A stretch of DNA of 64,000 bases. Origin: an uncultured Acidobacteriia bacterium (GTDB taxonomy: Bacteria > Acidobacteriota > Terriglobia > Bryobacterales > Bryobacteraceae). This document shows, one piece after another, positions 29,254 through 36,373 of the stretch (positions are counted from its first letter, which is position 1; each line of letters begins with the position of its first letter). The position numbers and the translations under genes were made by a program. Below the pieces are notes generated by a model. It saw nothing but the letters and a program-made list of their open reading frames with translations. It had not been told where the DNA came from and ran no database searches. Where the stretch lies: positions 372,001-436,000 of the forward strand of contig CAINNJ010000004.1 of NCBI GenBank assembly GCA_903851195.1, given 5' to 3'.

Positions 29254-29739
29254 CTAAGTCGCGGTCCCGGCCGGCAACTGCTTCCCCAAACGCCGCAATA
29301 AGCGAAGTAAAGCACTTCTCTCGTCCACGCTCAGTCCGCCTGCCGCCTCTTCCATGGCCTCCGCGTGCGTCCGGAACGCGCTTTCGATCAGCGACCGCCC
29401 TTCCTCCGTCAGATGCACCACGCGCGCCCTCCTGTCGCCCGGATCCGCGTGCCGTGTCACCAGCCCCCGCTTCTCCAGCCGGTCGACAGCCGCCGTCCCC
29501 GACCCGCTCGTCAGGCCGATCCGCGCCGTCAGCGTATTCACCGGCAACGGACCCTTGTTCAGCAGAATCTCCAGAATCATGAAGTCCGAAAAACAGATGC
29601 CGGTCTGCTCGATACTCTTCTCCGCTTTCTCCTGCAGCGCCCGGTAGGCCTTCATCAGCACCAGCCAGAGATGGACTCCGGAGGTGATCTCCACGGGCTC
29701 TGAAGAAGCTTCCTGCATAGCTTTAAAGACTCTTCGCAT
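29254..29739 (-). CDS. MarR-family transcriptional regulator
   Basis: This 161-residue winged-helix protein has the MarR pattern: a dimerisation helix (HLWLVLMKAYRALQEKAEKS), a recognition region (LTARIGLTSGSGTAAVDRLEKRGLV) and the wing TRHADPGDRRARVVHLTEEG with the signature D-x-R-D-R-R-like core. It should bind DNA as a dimer and release it on binding a small aromatic or fatty ligand. The start at 29739 is the first in-frame ATG; ATG 29718 (MQEASSEP) is possible. It precedes the SDR gene by 24 nt, which is the likely target. Confidence 0.93.
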   Translation of the reverse strand: MRRVFKAMQEASSEPVEITSGVHLWLVLMKAYRALQEKAEKSIEQTGICFSDFMILEILLNKGPLPVNTLTARIGLTSGSGTAAVDRLEKRGLVTRHADPGDRRARVVHLTEEGRSLIESAFRTHAEAMEEAAGGLSVDERSALLRLLRRLGKQLPAGTAT

Positions 29740-29789
29740 CGAGCTTTCGACTCGCCCGCTCGCCTGTATTTATTTCGTAACGATCGCGC

Positions 29790-29818
29790 TTGACAGTCCG
29801 GCGGTTCGGGGGTAGCTT
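29790..29818 (+). promoter_or_regulatory. Sigma-70-type promoter of the small RNA/peptide unit
   Basis: A consensus -35 box TTGACA lies at 29790-29795. After exactly 17 bp comes TAGCTT (29813-29818), an imperfect -10. Transcription would start near 29825, just before the extended Shine-Dalgarno. It faces rightward, away from the MarR gene. Confidence 0.7.
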
Positions 29819-29834
29819 GAAGGTATCACTGAAG

Positions 29835-29849
29835 AAGGAGGTGGTCCAG
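29835..29849 (+). promoter_or_regulatory. Fifteen-nucleotide extended Shine-Dalgarno
   Basis: AAGGAGGTGGTCCAG matches the complement of the universal 16S tail (CTGGATCACCTCCTT) at 14 of 15 positions, with a G-U pair at the other. Ordinary sites in this window match 4-6. The ATG is 5 nt after the end of the match but 13 nt after GGAGG, longer than usual. Confidence 0.75.
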
Positions 29850-29854
29850 AAAAG

Positions 29855-29896
29855 ATGAGTTCATGTAGTAGACCGCGCGAGGTGGCCGAATGCTGA
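29855..29896 (+). CDS. Micro-ORF MSSCSRPREVAEC
   Basis: ATG 29855 opens a 13-residue peptide with two cysteines, ending at TGA 29894. It is too short for family assignment. Its support is the extraordinary ribosome-binding match just upstream and the consensus -35. It may be a leader peptide whose translation controls folding of the downstream hairpins. If the TGA were recoded, the frame stays open for 35 more codons to 30002, and a hairpin apex lies about 32 nt after it. That is a geometry compatible with, but not proof of, selenocysteine insertion. Confidence 0.45.
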   Translation: MSSCSRPREVAEC

Positions 29897-30017
29897 AACG
29901 ACCGTTCAAATGCTGCCGATCTCCGCTATCAGTGGCGAGATCAACTTCCTGTGGACCGGTCGCCTCTTAGCGGCGCACGTCAACGCATCTCAGGCGTTGC
30001 CTGAGTGAAGCAATACC

Positions 30018-30063
30018 AACCCCTCGTATGCCGGCGCTGTTACAGACCGGTGTACGAGGGGTT
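30018..30063 (+). terminator. Hairpin between micro-ORF unit and rpmE
   Basis: AACCCCTCGTA (30018-30028) and TACGAGGGGTT (30053-30063) form a perfect 11-bp stem. The 24-nt loop can form an inner GCCGG/CCGGT stem. Only a weak T-rich tail follows (TGTCGTCTTGTGTT), so it could be a terminator or a leader element of rpmE, whose ATG is 38 nt downstream. Confidence 0.6.
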
Positions 30064-30101
30064 TGTCGTCTTGTGTTAAGATAGTACTTCCCGAGGATAG
30101 A

Positions 30102-30338
30102 ATGAAAGCCGGAATTCACCCTGCCTATAACGAACTGAGTGTCATCTGCGCATGCGGACATACATTCAAAACACGCTCCACCCACAAAGGCGACATCCGC
30201 GTCGAAATTTGCTCAAACTGCCACCCGTTTTTCACTGGCAAACAGAAGCTCATCGACACTGCCGGCCGCGTTGACCGCTTCGAGAAGAAGTACGCTCAGC
30301 AGCGCGCCGCGAAAGCCGACAGACTCGCCGCCAAGTAG
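30102..30338 (+). CDS. rpmE: 50S ribosomal protein L31
   Basis: ATG 30102 follows GAGGA by 6 nt and gives a 78-residue L31. It is the zinc-binding (C+) form: the cysteine pairs are in VICACGHTF and [10 protein letters not shown], and it has the family signature [20 protein letters not shown]. It is a large-subunit protein of the ribosome. The C-terminal tail [17 protein letters not shown] is basic. It is preceded by the structured transcript described above and followed by a strong terminator, so it may be monocistronic with leader control. Confidence 0.96.
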   Translation: MKAGIHPAYNELSVICACGHTFKTRSTHKGDIRVEICSNCHPFFTGKQKLIDTAGRVDRFEKKYAQQRAAKADRLAAK

Positions 30339-30365
30339 TTTTCGGGCGGCATCCCCAAAAACTCA

Positions 30366-30402
30366 AAAGGGGCGATTCAGCAACCCGCTGAATCGCCCCT
30401 TT
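30366..30402. terminator. Strong bidirectional intrinsic terminator
   Basis: AAAGGGGCGATTCAGC (30366-30381), the loop AACCC, and GCTGAATCGCCCCTTT (30387-30402) form a 16-bp perfect stem followed by CGCTTTTT on the + strand. On the minus strand a broken T-run follows. It ends both rpmE and the convergent Spy-like gene. Confidence 0.92.
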
Positions 30403-30423
30403 CGCTTTTTCCCGCCGAATCAG

Positions 30424-30837
30424 CTATTTTTTCTTCTTCTGCTGTTCCTGCCGCTGCAGCCGGGCGCGCTCTTCCCGCCACTTCTCGTACGCCGTGCGCT
30501 GGTCGTCCGTCAGCAAAGCCCGGATCGATTCCACCTGCTCCTGCTGAATCTTGTCCCGCAACGGCTTTTCCTGCCGGTGCAGTTCGTCGAACTTGCGCTT
30601 CGTCTCGTCCAGAATCTGGTTGATCGACCCGATCTGCGCATCGTTTACCCCCACCTTCGCCCGCATATCGGCAAGGTAGCGCTTGCGGATGTCGTCCATG
30701 GTTCGCGGCGGAGCAACGCTGTTATTCGCGTTCACGGTCGTCGTCACGTAAAGACGATGCGAAACGATGCCCACCAGAATCCCGCTGGCGAAAACCAGCA
30801 CCAGGTAGATCACCGCGCTGAAACGGGTACGGGGCAT
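30424..30837 (-). CDS. Membrane-anchored Spy/CpxP-like periplasmic protein
   Basis: The 137-residue protein has one N-terminal membrane anchor (VIYLVLVFASGILVGIVSH). A helical periplasmic part follows with the spacing of Spy/CpxP heavy-metal-resistance-like proteins: IRKRYLADMRAKVGVND, LHRQEKPLRDKIQQEQ and LTDDQRTAYEKW, which corresponds to the LTxxQ motif. The C-terminus is a Gln/Arg/Lys tail. It is the third gene of a leftward operon with the ECF sigma factor and its probable anti-sigma factor, suggesting an envelope-stress sensor or a chaperone acting on that pair. Confidence 0.75.
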   Translation of the reverse strand: MPRTRFSAVIYLVLVFASGILVGIVSHRLYVTTTVNANNSVAPPRTMDDIRKRYLADMRAKVGVNDAQIGSINQILDETKRKFDELHRQEKPLRDKIQQEQVESIRALLTDDQRTAYEKWREERARLQRQEQQKKKK

Positions 30838-30843
30838 GACCGC

Positions 30844-31221
30844 TTACTGCTGCTCCAGCTCGGAAATCCGTTCGATATTCAGCGGTTCCAGCCCGGAGGC
30901 GTGGTCCGCCATCAGCGCGTCCAGATACGTTCCGTTATACGTCGAACCCGGCTGGCTGGCCGTGGAAAGCAGAAACCCCAGAATCATCGATGCCGCCAGT
31001 GCCGCCGTGACCAGCGCCTTCGCCATCCGTCCAAACAGATTCGTGGAGCTTTCCCGCGCCTCGATTTTGGCCCAAAGCTCCGGCATGAAGTGAACGCCCG
31101 GTTCCGGGTCGGGACACGCTTCGCGATAGGCATGAAACAGCCGCTCCAGCTGCGCGGATGCCTCGTCTGTCGGAACGTTTCCTGCCACGAATCGGTCGTC
31201 TTGCTTTGCTCGGTCGAACAT
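30844..31221 (-). CDS. Probable membrane anti-sigma factor
   Basis: The start is ATG 31221 (MFDRAKQDD), chosen because AGGAGG lies 6 nt upstream; the frame is open to 31239. The 125-residue product has a cytoplasmic N-terminal helical region of about 65 residues, with PELWAKIEARES as in many acidobacterial anti-sigma factors. One membrane helix follows (ALVTAALAASMILGFLLST), then a short periplasmic tail. No zinc-binding HxxxCxxC motif is present. Its position 26 nt after the ECF sigma gene is the main evidence for the role. It is followed 6 nt later by the Spy-like gene. Confidence 0.7.
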   Translation of the reverse strand: MFDRAKQDDRFVAGNVPTDEASAQLERLFHAYREACPDPEPGVHFMPELWAKIEARESSTNLFGRMAKALVTAALAASMILGFLLSTASQPGSTYNGTYLDALMADHASGLEPLNIERISELEQQ

Positions 31222-31247
31222 GAGCCTCCTGAGTACCATAATACCGG

Positions 31248-31847
31248 TTACCCTGCCTTATCAGATTTGGCGGAAGGGAGGGGAGCTTCGGTTACTCCCT
31301 TCAACTTTTTTAATACACGCTGACGGGCACGGAACAGCCGTACCTTCAGCGCATTCTCGTTCACCCCGTAGATGGTCTCCAGTTCCTTCAGGGATAAACC
31401 TTCCACTTCCTTCATCGTCAGCAGGATCCGGTCTTCTTCCGAAACCGCCGCGAGCATCCCGTTCACGGTATCCCGCACCCGATGCTTCTCCGTTTCGTCC
31501 AGCTGCGCCTTGGAACCGGCCACCGCATCCGCCATCATCACCTGCTGGTCCGACAAGTCGGCCATCCGCGATTCCAGCCTGCGTTTGCTCTTCCGCAGAT
31601 AGTCGTAACAGGCATTGACGGTGAGACGGTACAACCAGGGTTCAAAAACTTCCGGTGTCCGCAACTGCCCCAGCGAGAAGTAGAGCCGCATGAAGACCTC
31701 CTGGCCCACGTCCTCCACATCTTCCGGACGCCCGATCAGCCGGGAAATCGTCCCCAGGATCCGTCGGCGGTACGCGGTGACCACCTGGCTGAACGCCGAT
31801 GCATCGCCTTGCTGCGCCTTCTGGATCAGCTCGAATTCGACCAGCAT
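31248..31847 (-). CDS. ECF-type RNA polymerase sigma factor
   Basis: The 199-residue protein has sigma region 2 (about 20-85: VTAYRRRILGTISRLIG, DVGQEVFMRLYFSLGQL, PWLYRLTVNACYDYLRKSKR) and region 4 (about 125-180: VSEEDRILLTMKEVEGLSLKE plus a helix-turn-helix ending VRLFRARQRVLKKL). Regions 1 and 3 are missing, as in RpoE-type factors. It heads an operon with the membrane anti-sigma candidate and the Spy-like protein. This layout usually responds to envelope stress. The family subgroup cannot be fixed by eye. Confidence 0.93.
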   Translation of the reverse strand: MLVEFELIQKAQQGDASAFSQVVTAYRRRILGTISRLIGRPEDVEDVGQEVFMRLYFSLGQLRTPEVFEPWLYRLTVNACYDYLRKSKRRLESRMADLSDQQVMMADAVAGSKAQLDETEKHRVRDTVNGMLAAVSEEDRILLTMKEVEGLSLKELETIYGVNENALKVRLFRARQRVLKKLKGVTEAPLPSAKSDKAG

Positions 31848-32001
31848 TCGTTAGCCCCGCACTCCCTCAGACAATCCTCGGTGTTCCTTTCGTGCAGGCG
31901 AGAGTCCCAAACCCTCAACTCCCCAGATTACAAGGGTTTAGGGAATAAGAACACGTAAAGATTCTATTGTACGCGGAGCCCGGCACGCGGAACCCAAAAG
32001 G

Positions 32002-33600
32002 GTGCTGATTTTCACTCTGGTAAAGGCCGGTGCAATCTGGTACGAATATACCAGCGCCACCGGAGAGCTTCGCTACCTGACAGAAAACCAGCCGGAAAAT
32101 CAGCTCCGCTCTCTACTCTCCGGAGTTTTTCGGGGGACTCCACTCCACCTCGGTTCTCCCCTGGCGGGGTATATCGCCGGCCCCCTTCTCGTCCTGCTGG
32201 GCGGCGTCGGCCGTCTGGAAATGATGAAATCCGGCGATAACCGAGGCCCCTTCCTTCTCTTTTATCCCGCCATCGCCCTGGCCGCCTTTCTGGGTGGCGC
32301 GGGACCCGGATTTTTAGCAATCCTCGCTTCGGCCGTCTTCGTCGCGTTTCAATTCCCTTTTCGACCCGATCCGGCGAACTCCGTCCTGTTCACTCTCTCC
32401 GGGCCGCTGCTCGTTGTGCTCTGCGTCCACCTCCGCAAGGTGCGCGACACCGGCTATGCGACAGCCCGCGAAAACGCGCGCTTCCGGCTGATCAGCGACA
32501 ATGCGGGCGACTGGCTCTTCCTGCTCGGAGAATCCGGCGAGATAGCATACACGAACGCCACCGCCGCGCGACATATGGGATTCGCCCCTTCCGAACTGAT
32601 CCGCAAAACCCTCCAGGACCTGACTGTCGAATCCGACCGCGACGCCCTGAACGACATGCTCCGGCGCTGCCGGAGTGCCGGAACCGCGACCGTCGAGGTC
32701 ACCTTCACAGCGCGCGACGGTGCCCAGGTAGCCGTGGAAGCCGGCGGCACGGCGGTGCGCGTTGCCGACGAACTGGTCATTCACGTCGCCGCTCGCGATA
32801 TCACCAGCCGGAAACAGATGGAATCCCGGCTGCGGGAAGCGCAGCGCTGGGAAAGTCTGGGCGTTATGGCCGGCGGTCTGGCCCACGATTTCAATAACCT
32901 GCTCACCACCGTTCTCGGCAATGCCTCGCTCGCCCGCGAGTATCTGGACGCCGGACATCCGGCTACCGAATCGCTCCACAGCATCGAGCACGCCGGCGAG
33001 AGCGCTGCCGAACTGATTCGCCTCATGCTGGCGACCGCCGGCTACCGTTCCCGCGCCGTCCGCAAAGCCGACCTCCCCGATGTCCTCAACCAGACGCTTG
33101 CCTCCCGGATCTTCCCTGCCGAAGTCCGGATCGTCTCCAACGTGGACGCGCCTCCCTTCCCCGGAGACCCGCGTTCCCTTTCGACTCTGCTCGGCAGCCT
33201 GATCTCCAACGCCGTGGAATCCTACGATTCCCGGCCCGGTGAGGTCCACGTGCGGATTTCCTCCGCCGATACGCCGGATTCGGGTCCCGCCAGCGTTGAG
33301 GCTGGCTTTGAGACCGGTTTCGAAGAAGGAGAACATGTCGAGAGCCCCTGCCTCACCATCGTCGTCGAAGACAGCGGCTCCGGCATGACGCCCGAAGTCC
33401 TCGCCCGCGCCTTCGATCCCTTCTACACCACGAAATTCACCGGCCGTGGACTCGGTCTGCCCGCCGTCCGAGGACTCGTACGCTCCTACGGCGGCAGAAT
33501 CCGGCTCCAGACGGAAGCCGGACGCGGCACCCGTGTGGAAATCCGGCTGCCTGGCTACTTGCCCAGTTCCACGTCGAGCGCTCTGGCCAGATCGTCGTAA
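32002..33600 (+). CDS. Membrane sensor histidine kinase (DUF4118-like, PAS)
   Basis: GTG 32002 gives 532 residues. The N-terminus has several hydrophobic segments (LAGYIAGPLLVLLGGV, PFLLFYPAIALAAFLGGAG, FLAILASAVFVAF, SGPLLVVLCV), with a PFLLFYPAIALAA-type motif like the KdpD membrane domain. A PAS domain (about 160-275) precedes HisKA with His295 in GGLAHDFNNLLT. The ATPase has LISNAVESYD, VEDSGSGMTPE and GRGLGLPAVRGLV. The HDFNN class commonly partners with NtrC-type regulators, but no regulator is adjacent. Its 3' end overlaps the convergent thioredoxin-fold gene by 46 bp. An in-frame alternative start further downstream would lose the first membrane segment. Confidence 0.88.
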   Translation: MLIFTLVKAGAIWYEYTSATGELRYLTENQPENQLRSLLSGVFRGTPLHLGSPLAGYIAGPLLVLLGGVGRLEMMKSGDNRGPFLLFYPAIALAAFLGGAGPGFLAILASAVFVAFQFPFRPDPANSVLFTLSGPLLVVLCVHLRKVRDTGYATARENARFRLISDNAGDWLFLLGESGEIAYTNATAARHMGFAPSELIRKTLQDLTVESDRDALNDMLRRCRSAGTATVEVTFTARDGAQVAVEAGGTAVRVADELVIHVAARDITSRKQMESRLREAQRWESLGVMAGGLAHDFNNLLTTVLGNASLAREYLDAGHPATESLHSIEHAGESAAELIRLMLATAGYRSRAVRKADLPDVLNQTLASRIFPAEVRIVSNVDAPPFPGDPRSLSTLLGSLISNAVESYDSRPGEVHVRISSADTPDSGPASVEAGFETGFEEGEHVESPCLTIVVEDSGSGMTPEVLARAFDPFYTTKFTGRGLGLPAVRGLVRSYGGRIRLQTEAGRGTRVEIRLPGYLPSSTSSALARSS

Positions 33601-34133
33601 AGGACCGTCTCCACAAACGCCTGCGCGCCGACGTAGACCGACGGCGTCTTCTCCACGCCGCGCGCCACCGCCGCCAGGTAATCCTGGTCCACCAGCTTGA
33701 CCAGACGGGGATCGGTCAGCGAGGCGACAATCGCCTGCTCGTCCAGATGGTTCCGCCGCGCAAACTCGCTGATCCACGGACGCAAACTCTTCACCGTCAG
33801 ATGACTTTGCTCCGCCATAATCTCGCGCCGGAATACGATACCCAGCTGTTGATCCTGCTCGTACACCCACCGCGCCGCCACCGCCGCGGGCCTCGCCCAG
33901 TCGTGTTTCGGCAGCGGCAGGTCCCGGTGCACGAACGCCACCCGCCTGCCGTAACGCGGCAGAATCTTTTCGTCCAGCAGCGTGCGGAGGTTCTGGCAGT
34001 CGCTGCACTGCAGATCCTCGTAAATCAACACACGGACGGGACTGGCGGGGTTTCCTTCCACAATTTCGGGACGCGTCCCGGCGTAGGCCGCCATGACAAA
34101 AAACAACGCCAGCCCCGCGACGGCGTAGTTCAT
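33555..34133 (-). CDS. Secreted DsbA-like thioredoxin-fold protein
   Basis: The 192-residue protein has a signal peptide (NYAVAGLALFFVMAAYA) and a DsbA-type fold: VRVLIYEDLQCSDCQNLR with the redox pair Cys43-Cys46, VAFVHRDLPLP, helical insert PAAVAARWVYEQDQQLG, and the cis-proline region KTPSVYVGAQAF. It should act as a periplasmic disulfide oxidase or reductase. Its ATG overlaps the stop of the preceding gene (ATGA), so it is translated together with the glycine-zipper protein. Its last 46 bp are antisense to the sensor kinase 3' end. Confidence 0.9.
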   Translation of the reverse strand: MNYAVAGLALFFVMAAYAGTRPEIVEGNPASPVRVLIYEDLQCSDCQNLRTLLDEKILPRYGRRVAFVHRDLPLPKHDWARPAAVAARWVYEQDQQLGIVFRREIMAEQSHLTVKSLRPWISEFARRNHLDEQAIVASLTDPRLVKLVDQDYLAAVARGVEKTPSVYVGAQAFVETVLYDDLARALDVELGK

Positions 34134-34954
34134 ATCTGAACGGGAGTTTGCAGCCGGAAGGTCAAACGGGTTTCCGAGGGAATCTTCACCTGCTGCCCGC
34201 TCGTCAGAACCTCGCTCGCGCCGCCCAGCGCCGCGCCGGAGGTGGCGCCAATGGCCGCACCCTTTCCGCCGCCCGCCAGCGCGCCGATAATGGCGCCCAC
34301 CGCAGCGCCGCCCCCCACCACCCCGGCCGTCCGCGCGCCGCGGGACGCACTTGCCGTCCGCACGTCCGTGCTCGACACTTCCACCATCTGACCGTTCACG
34401 CTCATCGAATACAGCGCCATGGTGAGCGCGGTGCGACCCTCGAACTTGCCCGATTGCTGCGCATTCACCAGCTTGGTAATCACATCCGCGCCCCGCGGAA
34501 TCACCTGCTGGCCATCGATCGTAATCGGCTCGTCGATACTCGCCCGGAACGTCTGGCCCATGCGCGCGGTCTGGGAATTCACCGCGTCGATCATACGAAT
34601 CGTAATCTGCGTATCGGCGGGAAGCGTAATCCCGAGCCGCCCCGGCCCGTTCTGCTGGCTCGCGTAGTTCGGATTCGGATTCGCCGGGTACGAATTGCGG
34701 CTCGAGTAATCACTGGGTGGCGGTGGAGGCGGAGGCGGCGGAGCCGGCGAATAATTCTCTTCCACGAACGAAATGGAACGGACCTGTTCCACATCGAACG
34801 TCTGCACCGAACCATTCACGTCCATCCGCACCTGCCGGGTCGTGCCGCCCAGCCAGGTTCCCTGGATCACCGTTCCATTCCGCAACGTCAGCCGGTCCGC
34901 GCTCGCATTCCCTGCCAGCGCCAAAGCCAAGCCTACAAATGTAAGAATACGCAT
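34130..34954 (-). CDS. Secreted protein with proline tract and glycine-zipper region
   Basis: This 274-residue exported protein (signal MRILTFVGLALALAGNASA) has no family I can name with certainty. Residues 20-67 form a small beta domain (RLTLRNGTVIQGTWLGG, VRMDVNGSVQTFDVEQV) like short SH3/LSm-type strands seen in acidobacterial proteins. A run of ten prolines follows, then a beta-rich domain (about 105-195) with ITIRMIDAVNSQTARMGQTF, and a glycine-zipper helix pair (GAIIGALAGGGKGAAIGATSG). The zipper suggests association with the outer membrane. Its stop overlaps the thioredoxin-fold start, so the two are cotranscribed. Confidence 0.75.
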   Translation of the reverse strand: MRILTFVGLALALAGNASADRLTLRNGTVIQGTWLGGTTRQVRMDVNGSVQTFDVEQVRSISFVEENYSPAPPPPPPPPPSDYSSRNSYPANPNPNYASQQNGPGRLGITLPADTQITIRMIDAVNSQTARMGQTFRASIDEPITIDGQQVIPRGADVITKLVNAQQSGKFEGRTALTMALYSMSVNGQMVEVSSTDVRTASASRGARTAGVVGGGAAVGAIIGALAGGGKGAAIGATSGAALGGASEVLTSGQQVKIPSETRLTFRLQTPVQI

Positions 34955-35034
34955 TACTTACTCCTCAATCCTAAAACGTTGGACACGCCGAGTGCCAGTC
35001 CGGTTGCGAAAAAGCCAGGCCGCTCCCGTCCCCC

Positions 35035-35925
35035 TCAGGACAGCAGTTTGACGTTGCGGACCAACGCCTCCGGATCGGGAGCGCCAGGGGTGAGTTCCCG
35101 CATGGATTCCCGCCCGTGCGCGAAAGCCTCGGCATAGGCGTCGCGCTTTTCTTCCCTTGTCAGGCCCGTGCCCGTCCGGTGCGCTTTATCGAGCCCCACG
35201 CCGACCACCCACGTGCCCGCAAACGCCACCGCTGCCTTCGGAATCAGACCGCCACCAAGGGGAATATGCCCCACCAGCTCGCGCGCGATCGCCCGCCAGC
35301 CGAAAGCCGCGGCAATAATGGCAAAGATATCGCCCTTCTGCTCCCCATAACCCACCTCGCGGCCATGCACCGCCGCCAGCTGCAGCGCCATGCGGATCTG
35401 GTTCATCGTCAAAAACGCCGTATCCGTGGCGAACTCGCCCAGCGTCCACGGCAGCTCGATCAGACTCGGGATGATGTTGGGCAACGCGGTCACCAGCGAA
35501 AACATCGCATTCTCGCGGGCCGTGCTCCGAATGATCCGGTGTGTCACCGCGCTGCGGAACAGAGGAAACGTACGCGCAATGGTCAGTTGGAGATCTTCTT
35601 TCTCCGACACGATCAGGTGGGGCAGCGAATCGGTCTCGTCGGATTCGAACAGATACCCGTTCCGGGGCACCGGTATCCCCGGCTCGCAAAGCACGAAATC
35701 GTACCGGTCCGTCGCCCCGTCCGCAATGTGGATGGCGCGCAACGCATGTGCGCGCTCCAGTTCGTCCATGCCGGGCGGCGCCAAAAACGCCTCCATGCGG
35801 CGGATTCCGTCCTCGCCGGATGCCAGCAGCCCGACATTCAGGTCCCGCCACGCCTCCCCCCGAATCTCATCCGCGTTCAGACTCGCATAGACTTTCCGGA
35901 TGTCCTTCAAAACATTCAGCCGCAT
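35035..35925 (-). CDS. DUF697-like membrane-associated protein
   Basis: The start is ATG 35925 (MRLNVLKDIR), preceded by GGAG at about 9 nt; ATG 35943 is also possible. The 296-residue protein has a cytoplasmic N-terminal half (about 1-140) with no motif I recognise. The C-terminal half has the DUF697 pattern: ALPNIIPSLIELPW, LTMNQIRMALQLAAVHGREV, AFGWRAIARELVGHIPLGG and PKAAVAFAGTWVVGVG. Two or three hydrophobic stretches could insert in the membrane. DUF697 is often fused to or next to a GTPase, but none is here. Biological role unknown. Confidence 0.72.
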   Translation of the reverse strand: MRLNVLKDIRKVYASLNADEIRGEAWRDLNVGLLASGEDGIRRMEAFLAPPGMDELERAHALRAIHIADGATDRYDFVLCEPGIPVPRNGYLFESDETDSLPHLIVSEKEDLQLTIARTFPLFRSAVTHRIIRSTARENAMFSLVTALPNIIPSLIELPWTLGEFATDTAFLTMNQIRMALQLAAVHGREVGYGEQKGDIFAIIAAAFGWRAIARELVGHIPLGGGLIPKAAVAFAGTWVVGVGLDKAHRTGTGLTREEKRDAYAEAFAHGRESMRELTPGAPDPEALVRNVKLLS

Positions 35926-36067
35926 CGGTGTCTCCGGCTCCATCTTAGCGCCCAAAGCCCTCCCGTGGCACGTGGCTGCTGTACGGACCATGCCCTCTGT
36001 CCCCCGCCCCGCCGGTTCCTCCTGCGACGAGGCCGGGTCATGGGACAATACCCGTGAAGCGGCACCC

Positions 36068-36250
36068 ATGAAGAACCGAATCCTCAGCGCCCTCGTCGCC
36101 TACGGCATCCTGATCGCGCTTGCCTCGTACCTGCTGCGCGGGAAAGTCCTCGCGGCAGTGTTGATCCTCTTTGCCGGACTGATCGCCAAAACGCTGATCG
36201 CCATCAAAGCGGGCTGGCGCGCTCCGGGCGATTCCCAAATCCCGGATTAA
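36068..36250 (+). CDS. Small two-helix membrane protein
   Basis: ATG 36068 encodes 60 residues dominated by two hydrophobic helices (ILSALVAYGILIALASYLL and VLAAVLILFAGLIAKTLIAI) joined by the basic turn RGK, with a short polar tail. No family is recognised. The regular amphipathic pattern and charged turn make it a believable small inner-membrane protein. It begins 142 bp from the divergent DUF697-like gene and ends 123 bp before the FliA-type sigma gene. Confidence 0.6.
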   Translation: MKNRILSALVAYGILIALASYLLRGKVLAAVLILFAGLIAKTLIAIKAGWRAPGDSQIPD

Positions 36251-36373
36251 AACAATCCGTTCCACGACCCGTTCCAATTCCGCACGAAATCCGCCAATTC
36301 CCCGGCGCCTCCCCGCTCAACCTGAACGATTCAGAGCACTTCCCTCCCGTCCAGGTCCTGGCAATCCTCCTGC

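Larger units (their letters stand above)
29825..30064 (+). ncRNA. Structured small transcript with extended anti-anti-SD and micro-ORF
   Basis: Between a sigma-70 promoter and an 11-bp hairpin lies about 240 nt with no ordinary gene. Its 5' part has AAGGAGGTGGTCCAG (29835-29849), complementary to the 16S rRNA 3' end over 15 nt with one G-U. A 13-codon ORF follows. Then come the hairpins GATCTC..GAGATC (29918-29942) and CTCAGGC-GTT-GCCTGAG (29989-30005). It does not match 6S, tmRNA or SRP RNA by the motifs I know. It could be a leader controlling rpmE (start 30102), an independent small RNA, or a peptide gene. The whole gap 29740-30101 is explained by this unit. Confidence 0.5.

Noticed and set aside
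29855-30004. Selenoprotein reading of the micro-ORF through TGA
   Set aside because: The extension looks random, the hairpin lacks features I could confirm as a bacterial SECIS, and no Sec genes are in the window; kept only as a remote option.
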